Origin: Amycolatopsis jiangsuensis
Lineage (GTDB): Bacteria; Actinomycetota; Actinomycetes; Mycobacteriales; Pseudonocardiaceae
Direction: 5' to 3'
NCBI RefSeq assembly: GCF_014204865.1
Contig: NZ_JACHMG010000001.1
Location: forward strand, 4,180,501 to 4,244,500
Length of the DNA: 64,000 nucleotides
The notes under the pieces are model-generated. The model saw nothing but the letters and a program-made list of their open reading frames with translations, was not told the DNA's origin and made no database searches. Below are positions 34,333 to 43,575 of this stretch, one piece after another; position 1 is the first letter of the stretch, and the number at the start of each line of letters is the position of its first letter. The translations under genes and the position numbers were made by a program.

Positions 34333-35615
34333 CAGTCGCCTTCTCCTCTGCGGTACAGCGCTCCGTCGGCCTTCGGTGGTCGTAGTCGTTGCGACGCAAC
34401 GGCAAGCACGATCAGCGTGACGAAGTGCGCGGTGTAGGGGATCAGGTCACTCGGCAACGAGTCGTTGGTCCAGTAGATCGCGTACAGGATGCCGGCGCCG
34501 ACCACGGCGAGCGCGGCCGCGATCCACCGCCGCCGGAACAGCTGCACGATCACGATGATCACCAGCAGCAGCACCGTGCCGTACAGCAGCGAGAGCACGG
34601 CCTCGCCACCGCCGGCGAGCTGGAGCCCGTCGGCGTACCCGAACAGCGCGGCACCGCCGAGCAGGCCACCGGGCCGCCAGTTGCCGAAGATCATCGCGGC
34701 CAGACCGATGTACCCACGGCCGTTGGTCTGGTTTTCCAGGTAGTCCGCGCCACCCTTGAGCAGCACCAGCGAAGCGCCACCCATCCCCGCGAAGCCGCCG
34801 GAGATCAGCACGCCCAGGTACTTGTAGCGGTACACGTTCACGCCGAGGGACTCGGCGGCCACCGGGTTCTCGCCGCAGGAACGCAGCCGCAGACCGAACC
34901 GCGTACGCCACAGAACCCAGTAACTCACCGGGATCAGCACGATCGCGAGCATGGTCAGCGGCGCGACCCCGGAGACCAGTCCCTTGAGGATGCCCGCCAC
35001 GTCGGACAGGCCGACACGCTGTTCGTCCTCCAGCGAACCGAGCCAGTCCGACAGCCCGGCCGCGGAGTAGGTGTCGAACTTCGGCACCGGCGGCGACTGC
35101 CGGGGATTGCCCGAGATCGGCTCGAAGATCAGGTTCGCCAGGTACTTCGCGACACCGAGGCCGAGCAGGTTGATCGCCACACCGGAGACGATGTGGTTGA
35201 CCCGGAAGGTCACCGTCGCCACCGCGTGCAGCAGGCCACCCAGCGCGCCGAACGCGATCGCGGCCACCAGCCCGACCCACACGCCGCCGTAGTAGGCACC
35301 CCAGGCCGCGCCCCAGGTGCCGAGGATCATCATGCCCTCGAGGCCGATGTTGATCACGCCCGCGCGTTCGGCCCAGAGTCCGCCGAGGGCGCACAACAGG
35401 ATCGGCAGCGCGAGCCGCAACGCGGTGGAGGTCGTGTTGCTGGACGTCAGCGACGAGACACCGGTGGCGTAGGAAGCAGTGGACATCACCGCGATCGCGA
35501 TGACCGCCCAGATCACCCCGCGCGCCCAGCCGGGGATCCGGTTCCGCTTGCGCCGCGCCGGCATCGACGTGCCGGGCTCCGGCTCTGGCCGGGCGAACTC
35601 CGTCGTGGTGGTCAC
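34332..35615 (-). CDS. Nucleoside ABC transporter permease (NupQ/YufQ type)
   Basis: A 427-residue inner membrane permease of the BPD_transp_2 family with about ten hydrophobic segments. The first 30 residues are cytoplasmic and basic (ARRKRNRIPGWARGVIW). Conserved elements include ERAGVINIGLEGMM and AVAAESLGVNVYRYKYLGVL-like segments of RbsC/BmpD permeases. It overlaps both neighbours (4 bases upstream, 1 base downstream). With the next permease it forms the channel for nucleosides delivered by the BMP lipoprotein. Confidence 0.93.
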   Translation of the reverse strand: MTTTTEFARPEPEPGTSMPARRKRNRIPGWARGVIWAVIAIAVMSTASYATGVSSLTSSNTTSTALRLALPILLCALGGLWAERAGVINIGLEGMMILGTWGAAWGAYYGGVWVGLVAAIAFGALGGLLHAVATVTFRVNHIVSGVAINLLGLGVAKYLANLIFEPISGNPRQSPPVPKFDTYSAAGLSDWLGSLEDEQRVGLSDVAGILKGLVSGVAPLTMLAIVLIPVSYWVLWRTRFGLRLRSCGENPVAAESLGVNVYRYKYLGVLISGGFAGMGGASLVLLKGGADYLENQTNGRGYIGLAAMIFGNWRPGGLLGGAALFGYADGLQLAGGGEAVLSLLYGTVLLLVIIVIVQLFRRRWIAAALAVVGAGILYAIYWTNDSLPSDLIPYTAHFVTLIVLAVASQRLRPPKADGALYRRGEGD

Positions 35616-36712
35616 ACCGCACCGCCTTCCGCGACCGAGGAACCCTTGCCAGCCAGCGCGCGTCCCACGCGCCGCTGCTCGGCGGCGAGGTCGGCGCGGC
35701 GCACGATCTCGTACGCGACGACGACCGACAGCACGATGATGCCCTGCATGATCGTCGCGATCTCCTTGGACACGTTGATCTGCTCCAGCGACACCGCGGA
35801 GGTGTCCAGGAACGCCCAGAGCAACGCGCCGAACGCGATACCGCCCGGGTGGTTGCGGCCCAGCAGCGCCACCGCGATCCCGGTGAAGCCGTACATCTGC
35901 GTGGCCGTGATGCCGTAGCTGTAATCGCGACCCAGCAGCTCCGGCATGGCGACCAGGCCGGCCACCGCACCGGAAAGCAGCATCGCGATCAGCGTCATCT
36001 TCTTCGCGCTGACGCCACCGGCCGAGGCCGCCGTCGACGACTCACCGCTCGCCTTCAGCTCGAAGCCGAACCGCGTGCGGTTGAGCATGAACCAGTAGGC
36101 GGCGCCGACCACGATCGCGATGAACACGAACCCGAACAGCGTGCCGGCACCGATCGGGATGCCCGGGATGCGCCCGGACGGCGCGATCTCCCTGGTGCCG
36201 ATGTTGTTGCCGGTCTGCACACCGAACTGGTCGGCGTTCACGAGGAACGCGATGATGCCTGCCACGATCGAGTTCAGCATGATCGTGGAGATGACCTCGC
36301 TGACCCCGCGGGTCACCTTCAGCACCGCCGGGATCGTCGCGTACAGCGCGCCGGACACGACGGCCACCAGCAGGATCACGATGGTGTGCAGCACCGGCGG
36401 CAGCTGCAGTGCGCCGCCGATGATCGCCGCGACGACCGCGGCGAACCGGTACTGGCCCTCGACCCCGATGTTGAACAGGTTCATCTGGAAACCGATGGCG
36501 ACCGCGAGGCCGGACAGGTAGTACACCGTGGCCAGGTTCACCGTGTCGACCGCGGTCGAGCCCTTGAACAGCTGGCCCACCATGGTCCCGTACGCCTGCA
36601 GCGGATCGGCCCCGGAGATGATGAGCGCGATCGCCGACAGCAGCAGGGCGAAGACGATCGCGAGCAGGGGCGGCAACAGCCGCGTGCGCCACGAACTCAC
36701 TCCGGACTTCAC
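35612..36712 (-). CDS. Nucleoside ABC transporter permease (NupP/YufP type)
   Basis: A 366-residue permease partner with about nine membrane segments (LLPPLLAIVFALLLSAIALI is the first). The GFQMNLFNIGVEGQYRFAAV segment is the conserved NIGxEGQ motif of this family. It overlaps the ATPase gene by 4 bases and the following permease by 4 bases. Known relatives import guanosine, adenosine or pyrimidine nucleosides. Confidence 0.93.
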   Translation of the reverse strand: MKSGVSSWRTRLLPPLLAIVFALLLSAIALIISGADPLQAYGTMVGQLFKGSTAVDTVNLATVYYLSGLAVAIGFQMNLFNIGVEGQYRFAAVVAAIIGGALQLPPVLHTIVILLVAVVSGALYATIPAVLKVTRGVSEVISTIMLNSIVAGIIAFLVNADQFGVQTGNNIGTREIAPSGRIPGIPIGAGTLFGFVFIAIVVGAAYWFMLNRTRFGFELKASGESSTAASAGGVSAKKMTLIAMLLSGAVAGLVAMPELLGRDYSYGITATQMYGFTGIAVALLGRNHPGGIAFGALLWAFLDTSAVSLEQINVSKEIATIMQGIIVLSVVVAYEIVRRADLAAEQRRVGRALAGKGSSVAEGGAV

Positions 36713-38292
36713 TGGACTTCTTCTCCCTCTCCCGCGGCACCGGTCATCGCGGAGCCGAGTTCCTGCGGGGTCACCGTGGCCGGGTTCGCCTCGCTCACCA
36801 GCCGCCCGCGCAGCATCACGCGGATCGTGTCGGACAGCCCGATCAGCTCGTCCAGATCAGCGGAGATCAGCAGCACCGCGAGCCCGTCCGCGCGGGCCTG
36901 GCGGATCTGCTCCCAGATCAGCGCCTGCGCGCCGACATCAACCCCGCGCGTCGGGTGCGAGGCGATGAGCAGCACCGGAGCACCGGACAGCTCCCGTCCG
37001 ACGATCAGCTTCTGCTGGTTGCCACCGGACAACGCGGCCGCCGGCACCTCGATGCCCGGCGTGCGCACGTCGTACTCGCGCACGATCCGCTCGGTGTCGC
37101 GGCGAGCGCCGGCGATGTCGAGCAACTGCCCGCTGGAGACCGGTTTGCGGGTCTGGTAACCGAGCATCCGGTTGACCCACAACGGCTGGGTGAGCAGCAG
37201 ACTGTGCCGGGTGCGGTCCTCGGCGATGTAGCCGATGCCCGCCTCGCGCCGCGCCAGCGTGCCCAGCTTCACCAGGTCGTGGGTCCTCCCGCCGGCGTCG
37301 GAAAGCTCGATGTGCCCGCCGCTCGCCCTGCGCATGCCCATGACCGTCTCGACGAGTTCGGTCTGGCCGTTGCCCTCGACGCCGGCGATGCCGAGCACCT
37401 CCCCCGCGTGCACGGTGAAGGAGATGTCGTCGAGCACGGCGCGCTCCGAGCCCTCGGCCGCCAGCCGCAGGTCACGCACCCGCAGCACCTCGCGCTCGGT
37501 CACGGTCGACTCACGCGTCTCCGGGCTGGGCAGCTCGGAGCCGACCATCATCTCGGCCAGCTCGCGGGTGGTGATGTTCTTCGGATCGGCCGTGCCGACC
37601 GTGCTGCCCCTGCGGATCACGGTGACCGTGTCCGCGATGGCACGCACCTCGTCGAGCTTGTGCGAGATGAACAGGAAGGTGTAGCCCTCGGCCTTCATCC
37701 CGCGGACCGTGTCGAACAGCGCGTCGACCTCCTGCGGCACGAGCACCGCGGTCGGCTCGTCGAGGATGATGATCTTCGCGCCGCGGTAGAGCACCTTCAC
37801 GATCTCCACGCGCTGCCGCTCGGCCACGCCGAGTTCCTCCAGCAGCGTGTCCGGCTTCGCGTGCAGGCCGGTCTGCTCGGCCAGCTTCGCCAGCCGCGAC
37901 CGTGCCGCGCGGCCGATGCCGTGCATGCCCTCCGCGCCGAGGAACACGTTCTCCGCGACGGTGAGGTTGTCCGCGAGCATGAAGTGCTGGTGCACCATGC
38001 CGATCCCGGTCCGGATGGCGTCCTGCGGGTTGCGCAGCCGCACCTCGGTGCCGTCGATCGCGATGGCACCCTCGTCGGGCTGCTGCATCCCGTAGAGGAT
38101 CTTCATCAGAGTCGACTTGCCGGCGCCGTTCTCCCCGCACAGCGCGTGCACCTCGCCCGCGGCCACGGTCAGGTTGACGTCGGAGTTGGCGACCACCCCG
38201 GGGAAGCGCTTGGTGATCCCGGTCAGCTGGACGGCCGGGGTGCCCCGGTCAGGGGCGGCTTCGGCCTCGGTTTCGCTCATCGGCGAGGACAT
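36709..38292 (-). CDS. Nucleoside ABC transporter double ATPase (NupO/YufO, RbsA-like)
   Basis: A 527-residue protein with two ATPase halves. The first has Walker A GENGAGKST and signature-like GVAERQRVEIV, with Walker B IIILDEPTAVL. The second has the degenerate Walker A GVEGNGQTELV, signature LSGGNQQKLIVGREL and ASHPTRGVD, which is the pattern of RbsA-type proteins with one active and one altered site. An ATG at 38280 is a possible alternative start. It follows the BMP lipoprotein gene across a 69-base gap that contains a strong hairpin. Confidence 0.94.
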   Translation of the reverse strand: MSSPMSETEAEAAPDRGTPAVQLTGITKRFPGVVANSDVNLTVAAGEVHALCGENGAGKSTLMKILYGMQQPDEGAIAIDGTEVRLRNPQDAIRTGIGMVHQHFMLADNLTVAENVFLGAEGMHGIGRAARSRLAKLAEQTGLHAKPDTLLEELGVAERQRVEIVKVLYRGAKIIILDEPTAVLVPQEVDALFDTVRGMKAEGYTFLFISHKLDEVRAIADTVTVIRRGSTVGTADPKNITTRELAEMMVGSELPSPETRESTVTEREVLRVRDLRLAAEGSERAVLDDISFTVHAGEVLGIAGVEGNGQTELVETVMGMRRASGGHIELSDAGGRTHDLVKLGTLARREAGIGYIAEDRTRHSLLLTQPLWVNRMLGYQTRKPVSSGQLLDIAGARRDTERIVREYDVRTPGIEVPAAALSGGNQQKLIVGRELSGAPVLLIASHPTRGVDVGAQALIWEQIRQARADGLAVLLISADLDELIGLSDTIRVMLRGRLVSEANPATVTPQELGSAMTGAAGEGEEVQ

Positions 38293-38314
38293 CCCGTTCT
38301 TCTCGAAACGCGTG

Positions 38315-38346
38315 AGGGCTCGGAAGGAGAGATCCTTCCGAGCCCT
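38315..38346 (-). terminator. Intra-operon hairpin between BMP lipoprotein and ATPase genes
   Basis: AGGGCTCGGAAGGA and TCCTTCCGAGCCCT form a perfect 14-base stem with a 4-base GAGA/TCTC loop and no U-tract. It lies 15 bases after the lipoprotein stop and 22 bases before the ATPase start. It could cause partial termination or protect the upstream mRNA, giving more binding protein than transporter. Confidence 0.7.
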
Positions 38347-38360
38347 GGCGCGTCGGCGTA

Positions 38361-39509
38361 CTACTTGGCCGGCTTGTCCGAAACCTGGACGGCACCCGAG
38401 ACGATCTGGGCCTTGTACCCGTCCAGGACGTCCTTGATGTCGTCGACCTTGCCCCCGGAGGTGGCGTAGCCGACCCCGTCGACCTTCAGGTCGAACCGCT
38501 TGGGCAGCGAGCTGAGGTCGTTCTTCGCGACCGACCGCAGGAACTGGAAGACCGCGATGTCGACCCGCTTGATCATCGAGGTGATGATGATGTCCTTGTC
38601 CGCGGCGACGGTCTTCTGGTTGTACTGGTCGGAGTCCACGCCGATGGCCAGCGCGTCGTTCGCCTTCGCGGCGTCGAACACGCCCTTACCGGAGGCGCCC
38701 GCGGCGTGGTAGATCACGTCCGCGCCCTTGGCGATCTCCGCCGCGGCCTTCACGTTGCCCTTGGCCGGGTCCTGGAAACCGGTGAAGTCGCCGGCCGGGG
38801 TGAGGTAGTCGTCCTCGATCTCGATCTTGTCCGAGACCGCCTTCGCACCCTGCAGGTAACCGGCCTCGAACTTCTGGATCAGCGGGGTCTTCACACCGCC
38901 GACGAAACCGATGTGGCAGCTCTTGCTCTTGTACGCGGCGGCGACGCCGGCCAGGAACGAGCCCTGCTCCTCGGCGAAGACCAGCGGCGTCACGTTCGGC
39001 TGCTTGATGGAGTCGTCGTCGACGATCGCGAACCGCGTGTTCGGGTGCTTCGGCGCGACCGCGGTGACCGAAGGCGCGTACGCGAAGCCGACCGCGATGA
39101 TCGGGTTGAGACCCTGCGCGGCCATCTGCTCGAGCCGCTGCTGCTTCGCCGCTTCGCTCTCGCTGGCGCTCGCGGTGCTCTCCTGGACCGACGGCACGCC
39201 CAGCTCGGCCTTCGCCTGGTCGGTGCCGGCGGCGGCCGCGTCGTTGAACGAGGCGTCCCCACGGCCGCCGACGTCGAAGGCCAGCCCGACCTTCAGCTTG
39301 CTCCCGTCGACCTTGCCGCTGTCGGCGGTGCTGCTCGTGGCCGCGGCGGGCGCGGCGGGCGGCTTCGGCGCGGTGATGCAGTTGCCCGCGCTGTCGCCCC
39401 CCGAACCGGACGCGTTGTCGTTCTTACCGGTGTCCTTCGCACACCCGGCCAGGGCGAGTACCCCGGCCATGCCCACTGCGGCCAGCGCGGTTCCACGCAT
39501 GCGACGCAA
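38361..39509 (-). CDS. BMP-family nucleoside-binding lipoprotein (NupN/BmpA type)
   Basis: A 382-residue lipoprotein. The TTG at 39509 is chosen because GGGGAGGGAG ends 7 bases before it; an ATG at 39500 lies 16 bases from that site. The signal reads MRGTALAAVGMAGVLALAGC with the lipobox cysteine at the end, followed by a Gly/Ser/Asn linker. The mature domain is a BMP/PnrA fold (KVGLAFDVGGRGDASFNDAA early, VIYHAAGASGKGVFDAAKAN later), which binds purine or pyrimidine nucleosides. It is the first gene of the import operon. Confidence 0.93.
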   Translation of the reverse strand: MRRMRGTALAAVGMAGVLALAGCAKDTGKNDNASGSGGDSAGNCITAPKPPAAPAAATSSTADSGKVDGSKLKVGLAFDVGGRGDASFNDAAAAGTDQAKAELGVPSVQESTASASESEAAKQQRLEQMAAQGLNPIIAVGFAYAPSVTAVAPKHPNTRFAIVDDDSIKQPNVTPLVFAEEQGSFLAGVAAAYKSKSCHIGFVGGVKTPLIQKFEAGYLQGAKAVSDKIEIEDDYLTPAGDFTGFQDPAKGNVKAAAEIAKGADVIYHAAGASGKGVFDAAKANDALAIGVDSDQYNQKTVAADKDIIITSMIKRVDIAVFQFLRSVAKNDLSSLPKRFDLKVDGVGYATSGGKVDDIKDVLDGYKAQIVSGAVQVSDKPAK

Positions 39510-40071
39510 CGTGTGTCTCCCTCCCCGCTGATCCAGCGGACGATCCGAGAACGAACCCGGCGGCGATGCCGGGTTCAACGGCCAGACGGTACCGGGCGGT
39601 CAGGAAGACGCCATAGCAACGGCACGCTACGTAACACAAACGTTTACTCAGCGGGTCGGTCCGCGACCATTCGTGTACACAACGTGACGATCTCGGGCAC
39701 GCTCCGCATCTTCGATCATCGGAACTCACCCGGGCGGGCCATCCGGTGGACCCGGCCAGCCGCACCCGTGCCGACTCCCGTCGCGTCCACAGTGGACCTG
39801 CCGGGGACGCGGGCCGCGGAAGCACTCCCCGGCGTGCTCCAGAACACACGTCCGGGCGCCCGGCAGCGCTGCCGGTGTCTGGTCCATCACAGAGACGAAC
39901 CCGGAGGTGAGCCGGGTACCCGGGGCGGGTCTAGCATCCCTTGCATCCACGCTCGATGGCCTCTGATCTCGGCACTGTCGCCGGAGTTGTCCCCAGTGGA
40001 CCGACCCCGGCGAGTGCGGAGAGCACCGGTCATCCGGGCACGACAGTCATGACGTTGGAGGCCGTTCACCG
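39510..40071. other. Divergent promoter region between nucleoside import and sdh operons
   Basis: No gene is seen in these 562 bases. The strongest features are a polypurine ribosome site for the lipoprotein gene at 39517-39526, and an AAACGTTT palindrome at 39638-39645, within an AT-richer stretch, that resembles the core of LacI-type operators. A GGAGG site at 40057-40061 precedes sdhC. No repeat or RNA structure was recognised. Confidence 0.5.
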
Positions 40072-40521
40072 ATGTCCACCACGGCGAGCCCTGCCGCTGA
40101 GCCAGCGGCGGGGGCGAGCGATCGGGCGGGTGCCTCACGCCGGCAGGGAACCTTCTACCGGGGCGACCCGGGCATGTGGTCCTGGGTGCTGCACCGCATC
40201 ACCGGCGTGCTGACATTCTTCTTCCTGTTCGTGCACGTGCTCGACACCGCGCTCGTGCGCGTGTCGCCGAACACCTACGACCAGGTCATCGAGACGTACA
40301 AGACGCCGATCGTGAACCTGCTCGAGGTCGGCCTGGTCGGGGCGGTGCTGTTCCACGCGCTCAACGGCCTGCGCGTGATGCTGGTCGACTTCTGGGCCAA
40401 GGGCCCGAAGTACCAGAAGACGATGCTGTGGGTGATCGGCGTCGTCTGGGTCGTGGTGATGATCCCGGGTGCGTTCTTCATGCTCAAGCGCACCGTCGAA
40501 ACGCTCTTCGGGGGTGCCTGA
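40072..40521 (+). CDS. sdhC: Succinate dehydrogenase cytochrome b subunit
   Basis: A 149-residue membrane anchor subunit with three hydrophobic segments. The first contains WSWVLHRITGVLTFFFLFVH, which holds the conserved HRxTG and a likely heme-ligand histidine. The N-terminal 25 residues are a Ser/Ala-rich tail. It is the first gene of sdhCDAB and overlaps sdhD by 1 base (TGATG). With SdhD it anchors the complex and carries quinone and heme sites. Confidence 0.95.
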   Translation: MSTTASPAAEPAAGASDRAGASRRQGTFYRGDPGMWSWVLHRITGVLTFFFLFVHVLDTALVRVSPNTYDQVIETYKTPIVNLLEVGLVGAVLFHALNGLRVMLVDFWAKGPKYQKTMLWVIGVVWVVVMIPGAFFMLKRTVETLFGGA

Positions 40522-40937
40522 TGGCCGACGCTCTGATCCTGGACAAGCCGCGCTCGCCGCGGCGCCCGGCCGCCCGGCGCAGCAACTTCGAGCTCTACAG
40601 CTGGCTGTTCATGCGCATCTCCGGCCTCGCGCTGATCATCCTGGTGCTCGGCCACCTGCTGATCATGAACATCCTCGACGGCGGCGTGCACCGGATCAAC
40701 TGGGGCTTCGTGGCCGGCCGCTGGGCCTCGCCGTTCTGGCAGTTCTGGGACCTGGCGATGCTGTGGCTCGCGGAGATCCACGGCGGCAACGGCCTGCGCA
40801 CGATCATCGACGACTACGCGCGCAAGGACTCCACCCGGTTCTGGCTGAAGATGCTGCTCTACGTGTCGATGGTCCTGATCCTCGCCGTGGGCACCATGGT
40901 GATCTTCACCTTCGACCCCGAAATGCCCGCCAGCTGA
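40521..40937 (+). CDS. sdhD: Succinate dehydrogenase hydrophobic anchor subunit
   Basis: A 138-residue protein with three membrane segments. RISGLALIILVLGHLLIMNI contains the conserved histidine of the anchor family, and WLAEIHGGNGLRTIIDDY is the conserved loop before the third segment. It starts on the A shared with the sdhC stop codon, so the two are coupled in translation. A 47-base gap with no ORF separates it from sdhA. Confidence 0.95.
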   Translation: MADALILDKPRSPRRPAARRSNFELYSWLFMRISGLALIILVLGHLLIMNILDGGVHRINWGFVAGRWASPFWQFWDLAMLWLAEIHGGNGLRTIIDDYARKDSTRFWLKMLLYVSMVLILAVGTMVIFTFDPEMPAS

Positions 40938-40984
40938 GGCGCACCCACCACAGCGCTATTCCACTACGTAGCGGAGCCCCCACT

Positions 40985-42739
40985 ATGCAGTTCCACAAGT
41001 ACGACGTGGTGATCGTCGGCGCCGGCGGCGCCGGAATGCGCGCGGCCATCGAATCCGGCCAGCGCGCCCGCACCGCGGTTCTCACCAAGCTCTACCCGAC
41101 CCGGTCGCACACCGGCGCGGCACAGGGCGGCATGTGTGCCGCGCTGGCCAACGTCGAGGAGGACAACTGGGAATGGCACACCTTCGACACCGTCAAGGGC
41201 GGTGACTACCTGGTCGACCAGGACGCCGCGGAGATCATGGCCAAGGAGGCCATCGACGCCGTCCTCGACCTGGAGAAGATGGGCCTGCCGTTCAACCGCA
41301 CGCCCGAGGGCAAGATCGACCAGCGCCGCTTCGGCGGGCACACCCGCGACCACGGCAAGGCCGCGGTGCGCCGTGCCTGCTACGCCGCGGACCGCACCGG
41401 GCACATGATCCTGCAGACGCTGTACCAGAACTGCGTCAAGTACGGCACCGAGTTCTTCAACGAGTTCTACGTGCTCGACCTGGTGACCAGCGAGGACGAG
41501 GACGGCAACCCGGTCGCCTCCGGCGTCGTCGCCTACGAGCTGGCCACCGGCGAGCTGCACGTGTTCCAGGCGAAGTCGATCGTGATGGCCAGCGGCGGCG
41601 CGGGCAAGATCTTCAAGACGACGTCGAACGCGCACACCCTCACCGGTGACGGCCTCGGCATCATCTTCCGCAAGGGCCTGCCGCTGGAGGACATGGAATT
41701 CTTCCAGTTCCACCCGACCGGCCTCGCCGGGCTCGGCATCCTGATCTCCGAGGCCGTCCGCGGCGAGGGCGGCATCCTGCGCAACTCCGAGGGCGAGCGG
41801 TTCATGGAGCGCTACGCCCCCACCATCAAGGACCTCGCACCGCGCGACATCGTCGCCCGGTCGATGGTCCAGGAGGTGCTGCAGGGCCGCGGCTGCGGGC
41901 CGAACAAGGACTACGTCGTCCTCGACGTGACCCACCTGCCGGTGGAGGTCCTGGAGACCAAGCTGCCGGACATCACCGAGTTCTCCCGCACCTACCTGGG
42001 CGTCGACCCGGTCAAGGAGCCGGTGCCGGTGTTCCCGACCTGCCACTACGTGATGGGCGGCATCCCCACCAACATCCACGGTGAGGCGCTGCGCGACAAC
42101 GAGCACGTGATCCCGGGCCTGTACGCCGCGGGCGAGGTCGCCTGCGTGTCCGTGCACGGGTCGAACCGGCTGGGCACGAACTCGCTGCTGGACATCAACG
42201 TGTTCGGCCGCCGGGCCGGGATCGCCGCCGCGGAGTACGCGCTGGCGCACGAGCACGTGGAGCTGCCGGAGACCCCGACCACGCTGGTCGAGGAGCAGCT
42301 GGAGCTGCTGCTGTCGGAGCACGGTGACGAGCGCGTCGCCGACATCCGCAAGGAAATGCAGCAGACCATGGACTCGAACGCGTCGGTGTACCGCACCGAG
42401 GACACCCTCAAGCAGGCGCTGACCGACATCCAGTCGCTGAAGGACCGCTACACGCGGATCACCGTGGCGGACAAGGGCAAGCGGTACAACACCGATCTGC
42501 TCGAGGCGGTCGAGCTGGGCTTCCTGCTCGAGCTCGCCGAGGTGCTCGTGACCGGCGCCATCGCACGCAAGGAGTCCCGCGGCGGGCACGCGCGCGAGGA
42601 CTACCCGGCCCGCGACGACACGAACTTCATGCGCCACACCATGGCCTACAAGCAGGGCGAGGGCCTGAGCTCGGACATCCGGCTGGACTACAAGCCGGTC
42701 ACCTTCACCCGCTACGAACCGATGGAGCGGAAGTACTGA
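40985..42739 (+). CDS. sdhA: Succinate dehydrogenase flavoprotein subunit
   Basis: A 584-residue flavoprotein. FAD motif VVIVGAGGAGMRAA is at the N-terminus, and the histidine for covalent FAD attachment is in TRSHTGAAQGG. The active-site segments EFFQFHPTGL, RDIVARSM and HYVMGG are present, and the last part (RKESRGGHAREDYPARDD) carries the capping and substrate arginines. Length and motifs are those of a complete enzyme. It oxidises succinate to fumarate in the TCA cycle. Confidence 0.97.
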   Translation: MQFHKYDVVIVGAGGAGMRAAIESGQRARTAVLTKLYPTRSHTGAAQGGMCAALANVEEDNWEWHTFDTVKGGDYLVDQDAAEIMAKEAIDAVLDLEKMGLPFNRTPEGKIDQRRFGGHTRDHGKAAVRRACYAADRTGHMILQTLYQNCVKYGTEFFNEFYVLDLVTSEDEDGNPVASGVVAYELATGELHVFQAKSIVMASGGAGKIFKTTSNAHTLTGDGLGIIFRKGLPLEDMEFFQFHPTGLAGLGILISEAVRGEGGILRNSEGERFMERYAPTIKDLAPRDIVARSMVQEVLQGRGCGPNKDYVVLDVTHLPVEVLETKLPDITEFSRTYLGVDPVKEPVPVFPTCHYVMGGIPTNIHGEALRDNEHVIPGLYAAGEVACVSVHGSNRLGTNSLLDINVFGRRAGIAAAEYALAHEHVELPETPTTLVEEQLELLLSEHGDERVADIRKEMQQTMDSNASVYRTEDTLKQALTDIQSLKDRYTRITVADKGKRYNTDLLEAVELGFLLELAEVLVTGAIARKESRGGHAREDYPARDDTNFMRHTMAYKQGEGLSSDIRLDYKPVTFTRYEPMERKY

Positions 42740-43506
42740 TGACCACGGCCACCCCGGAAGCCGAGGCCGCTTCCGAAACCCACACGCCGATCACCGTCAC
42801 CCTGAAGATCCTCCGGTTCAACCCGGAGGTCGACGAGGAGCCGCACTGGGAGTCCTACGACGTCCCGGCGCAGCCGACGGACCGGGTGCTCAACCTGCTG
42901 TTCCACGTCAAGGACTACCTCGACGGCACGTTCGCCTTCCGCCGCTCGTGCGCGCACGGGGTGTGCGGGTCGGACGCCATGCAGATCAACGGGATCAACC
43001 GGCTGGCCTGCAAGGTGCTGCTGAAGGACCTGCTCGAGAAGAACGGCAAGCGGACCGAGATCACGATCGCCCCGATCAAGGGCCTGACGACGTTGAAGGA
43101 CCTCTACGTCGACATGGACCCGTTCTTCGAGGCGTACCGGGCGATCAAGCCGTACCTGATCACCTACGGCAACGAGCCCACGCGCGAGCGGATCCAGTCC
43201 CAGGCCGACCGCGACCGGTTCGACGACACCACCAAGTGCATCCTGTGCGCCTGCTGCACGTCGTCCTGCCCGGTCTACTGGAACGACGGCTCGTACTTCG
43301 GCCCGGCCGCGATCGTCAACGCGCACCGCTTCATCTTCGACTCGCGTGACGACGGCGCCGAAGAGCGCCTGGACATCCTGAACGACGGCGAAGGCGTCTG
43401 GCGCTGCCGCACGACCTTCAACTGCACCGACGCCTGCCCCCGCGGCATCCAGGTGACGAAGGCGATCCAGGAGGTCAAGCGCGCCCTGCTGTTCAAGCGC
43501 GTCTGA
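42739..43506 (+). CDS. sdhB: Succinate dehydrogenase iron-sulfur subunit
   Basis: A 255-residue subunit with three clusters. The [2Fe-2S] ligands are in SCAHGVCGSD and INRLAC (Asp replaces one Cys, as in E. coli), the [4Fe-4S] ligands in CILCACCTSSCPVYW, and the [3Fe-4S] ligands in FNCTDACPRGI. It overlaps the sdhA stop by 1 base. It passes electrons from FAD to quinone. The operon ends in a clear hairpin with a short T-run. Confidence 0.97.
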   Translation: MTTATPEAEAASETHTPITVTLKILRFNPEVDEEPHWESYDVPAQPTDRVLNLLFHVKDYLDGTFAFRRSCAHGVCGSDAMQINGINRLACKVLLKDLLEKNGKRTEITIAPIKGLTTLKDLYVDMDPFFEAYRAIKPYLITYGNEPTRERIQSQADRDRFDDTTKCILCACCTSSCPVYWNDGSYFGPAAIVNAHRFIFDSRDDGAEERLDILNDGEGVWRCRTTFNCTDACPRGIQVTKAIQEVKRALLFKRV

Positions 43507-43522
43507 CCCAGCGCAGTCGCTG

Positions 43523-43563
43523 AAACGGCCCTCGCTCCCGGTCACGGGAAGCGAGGGCCGTTT
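43523..43563 (+). terminator. Intrinsic terminator of sdhCDAB
   Basis: AAACGGCCCTCGCT pairs with AGCGAGGGCCGTTT, with a second inner CCCG/CGGG step and one bulged A. The stem is followed by TTTTCG. It lies 17 bases after the sdhB stop and, because it ends 12 bases before the convergent protease stop, it may serve both. Confidence 0.85.
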
Positions 43564-43575
43564 TCGTGTGCCGCG

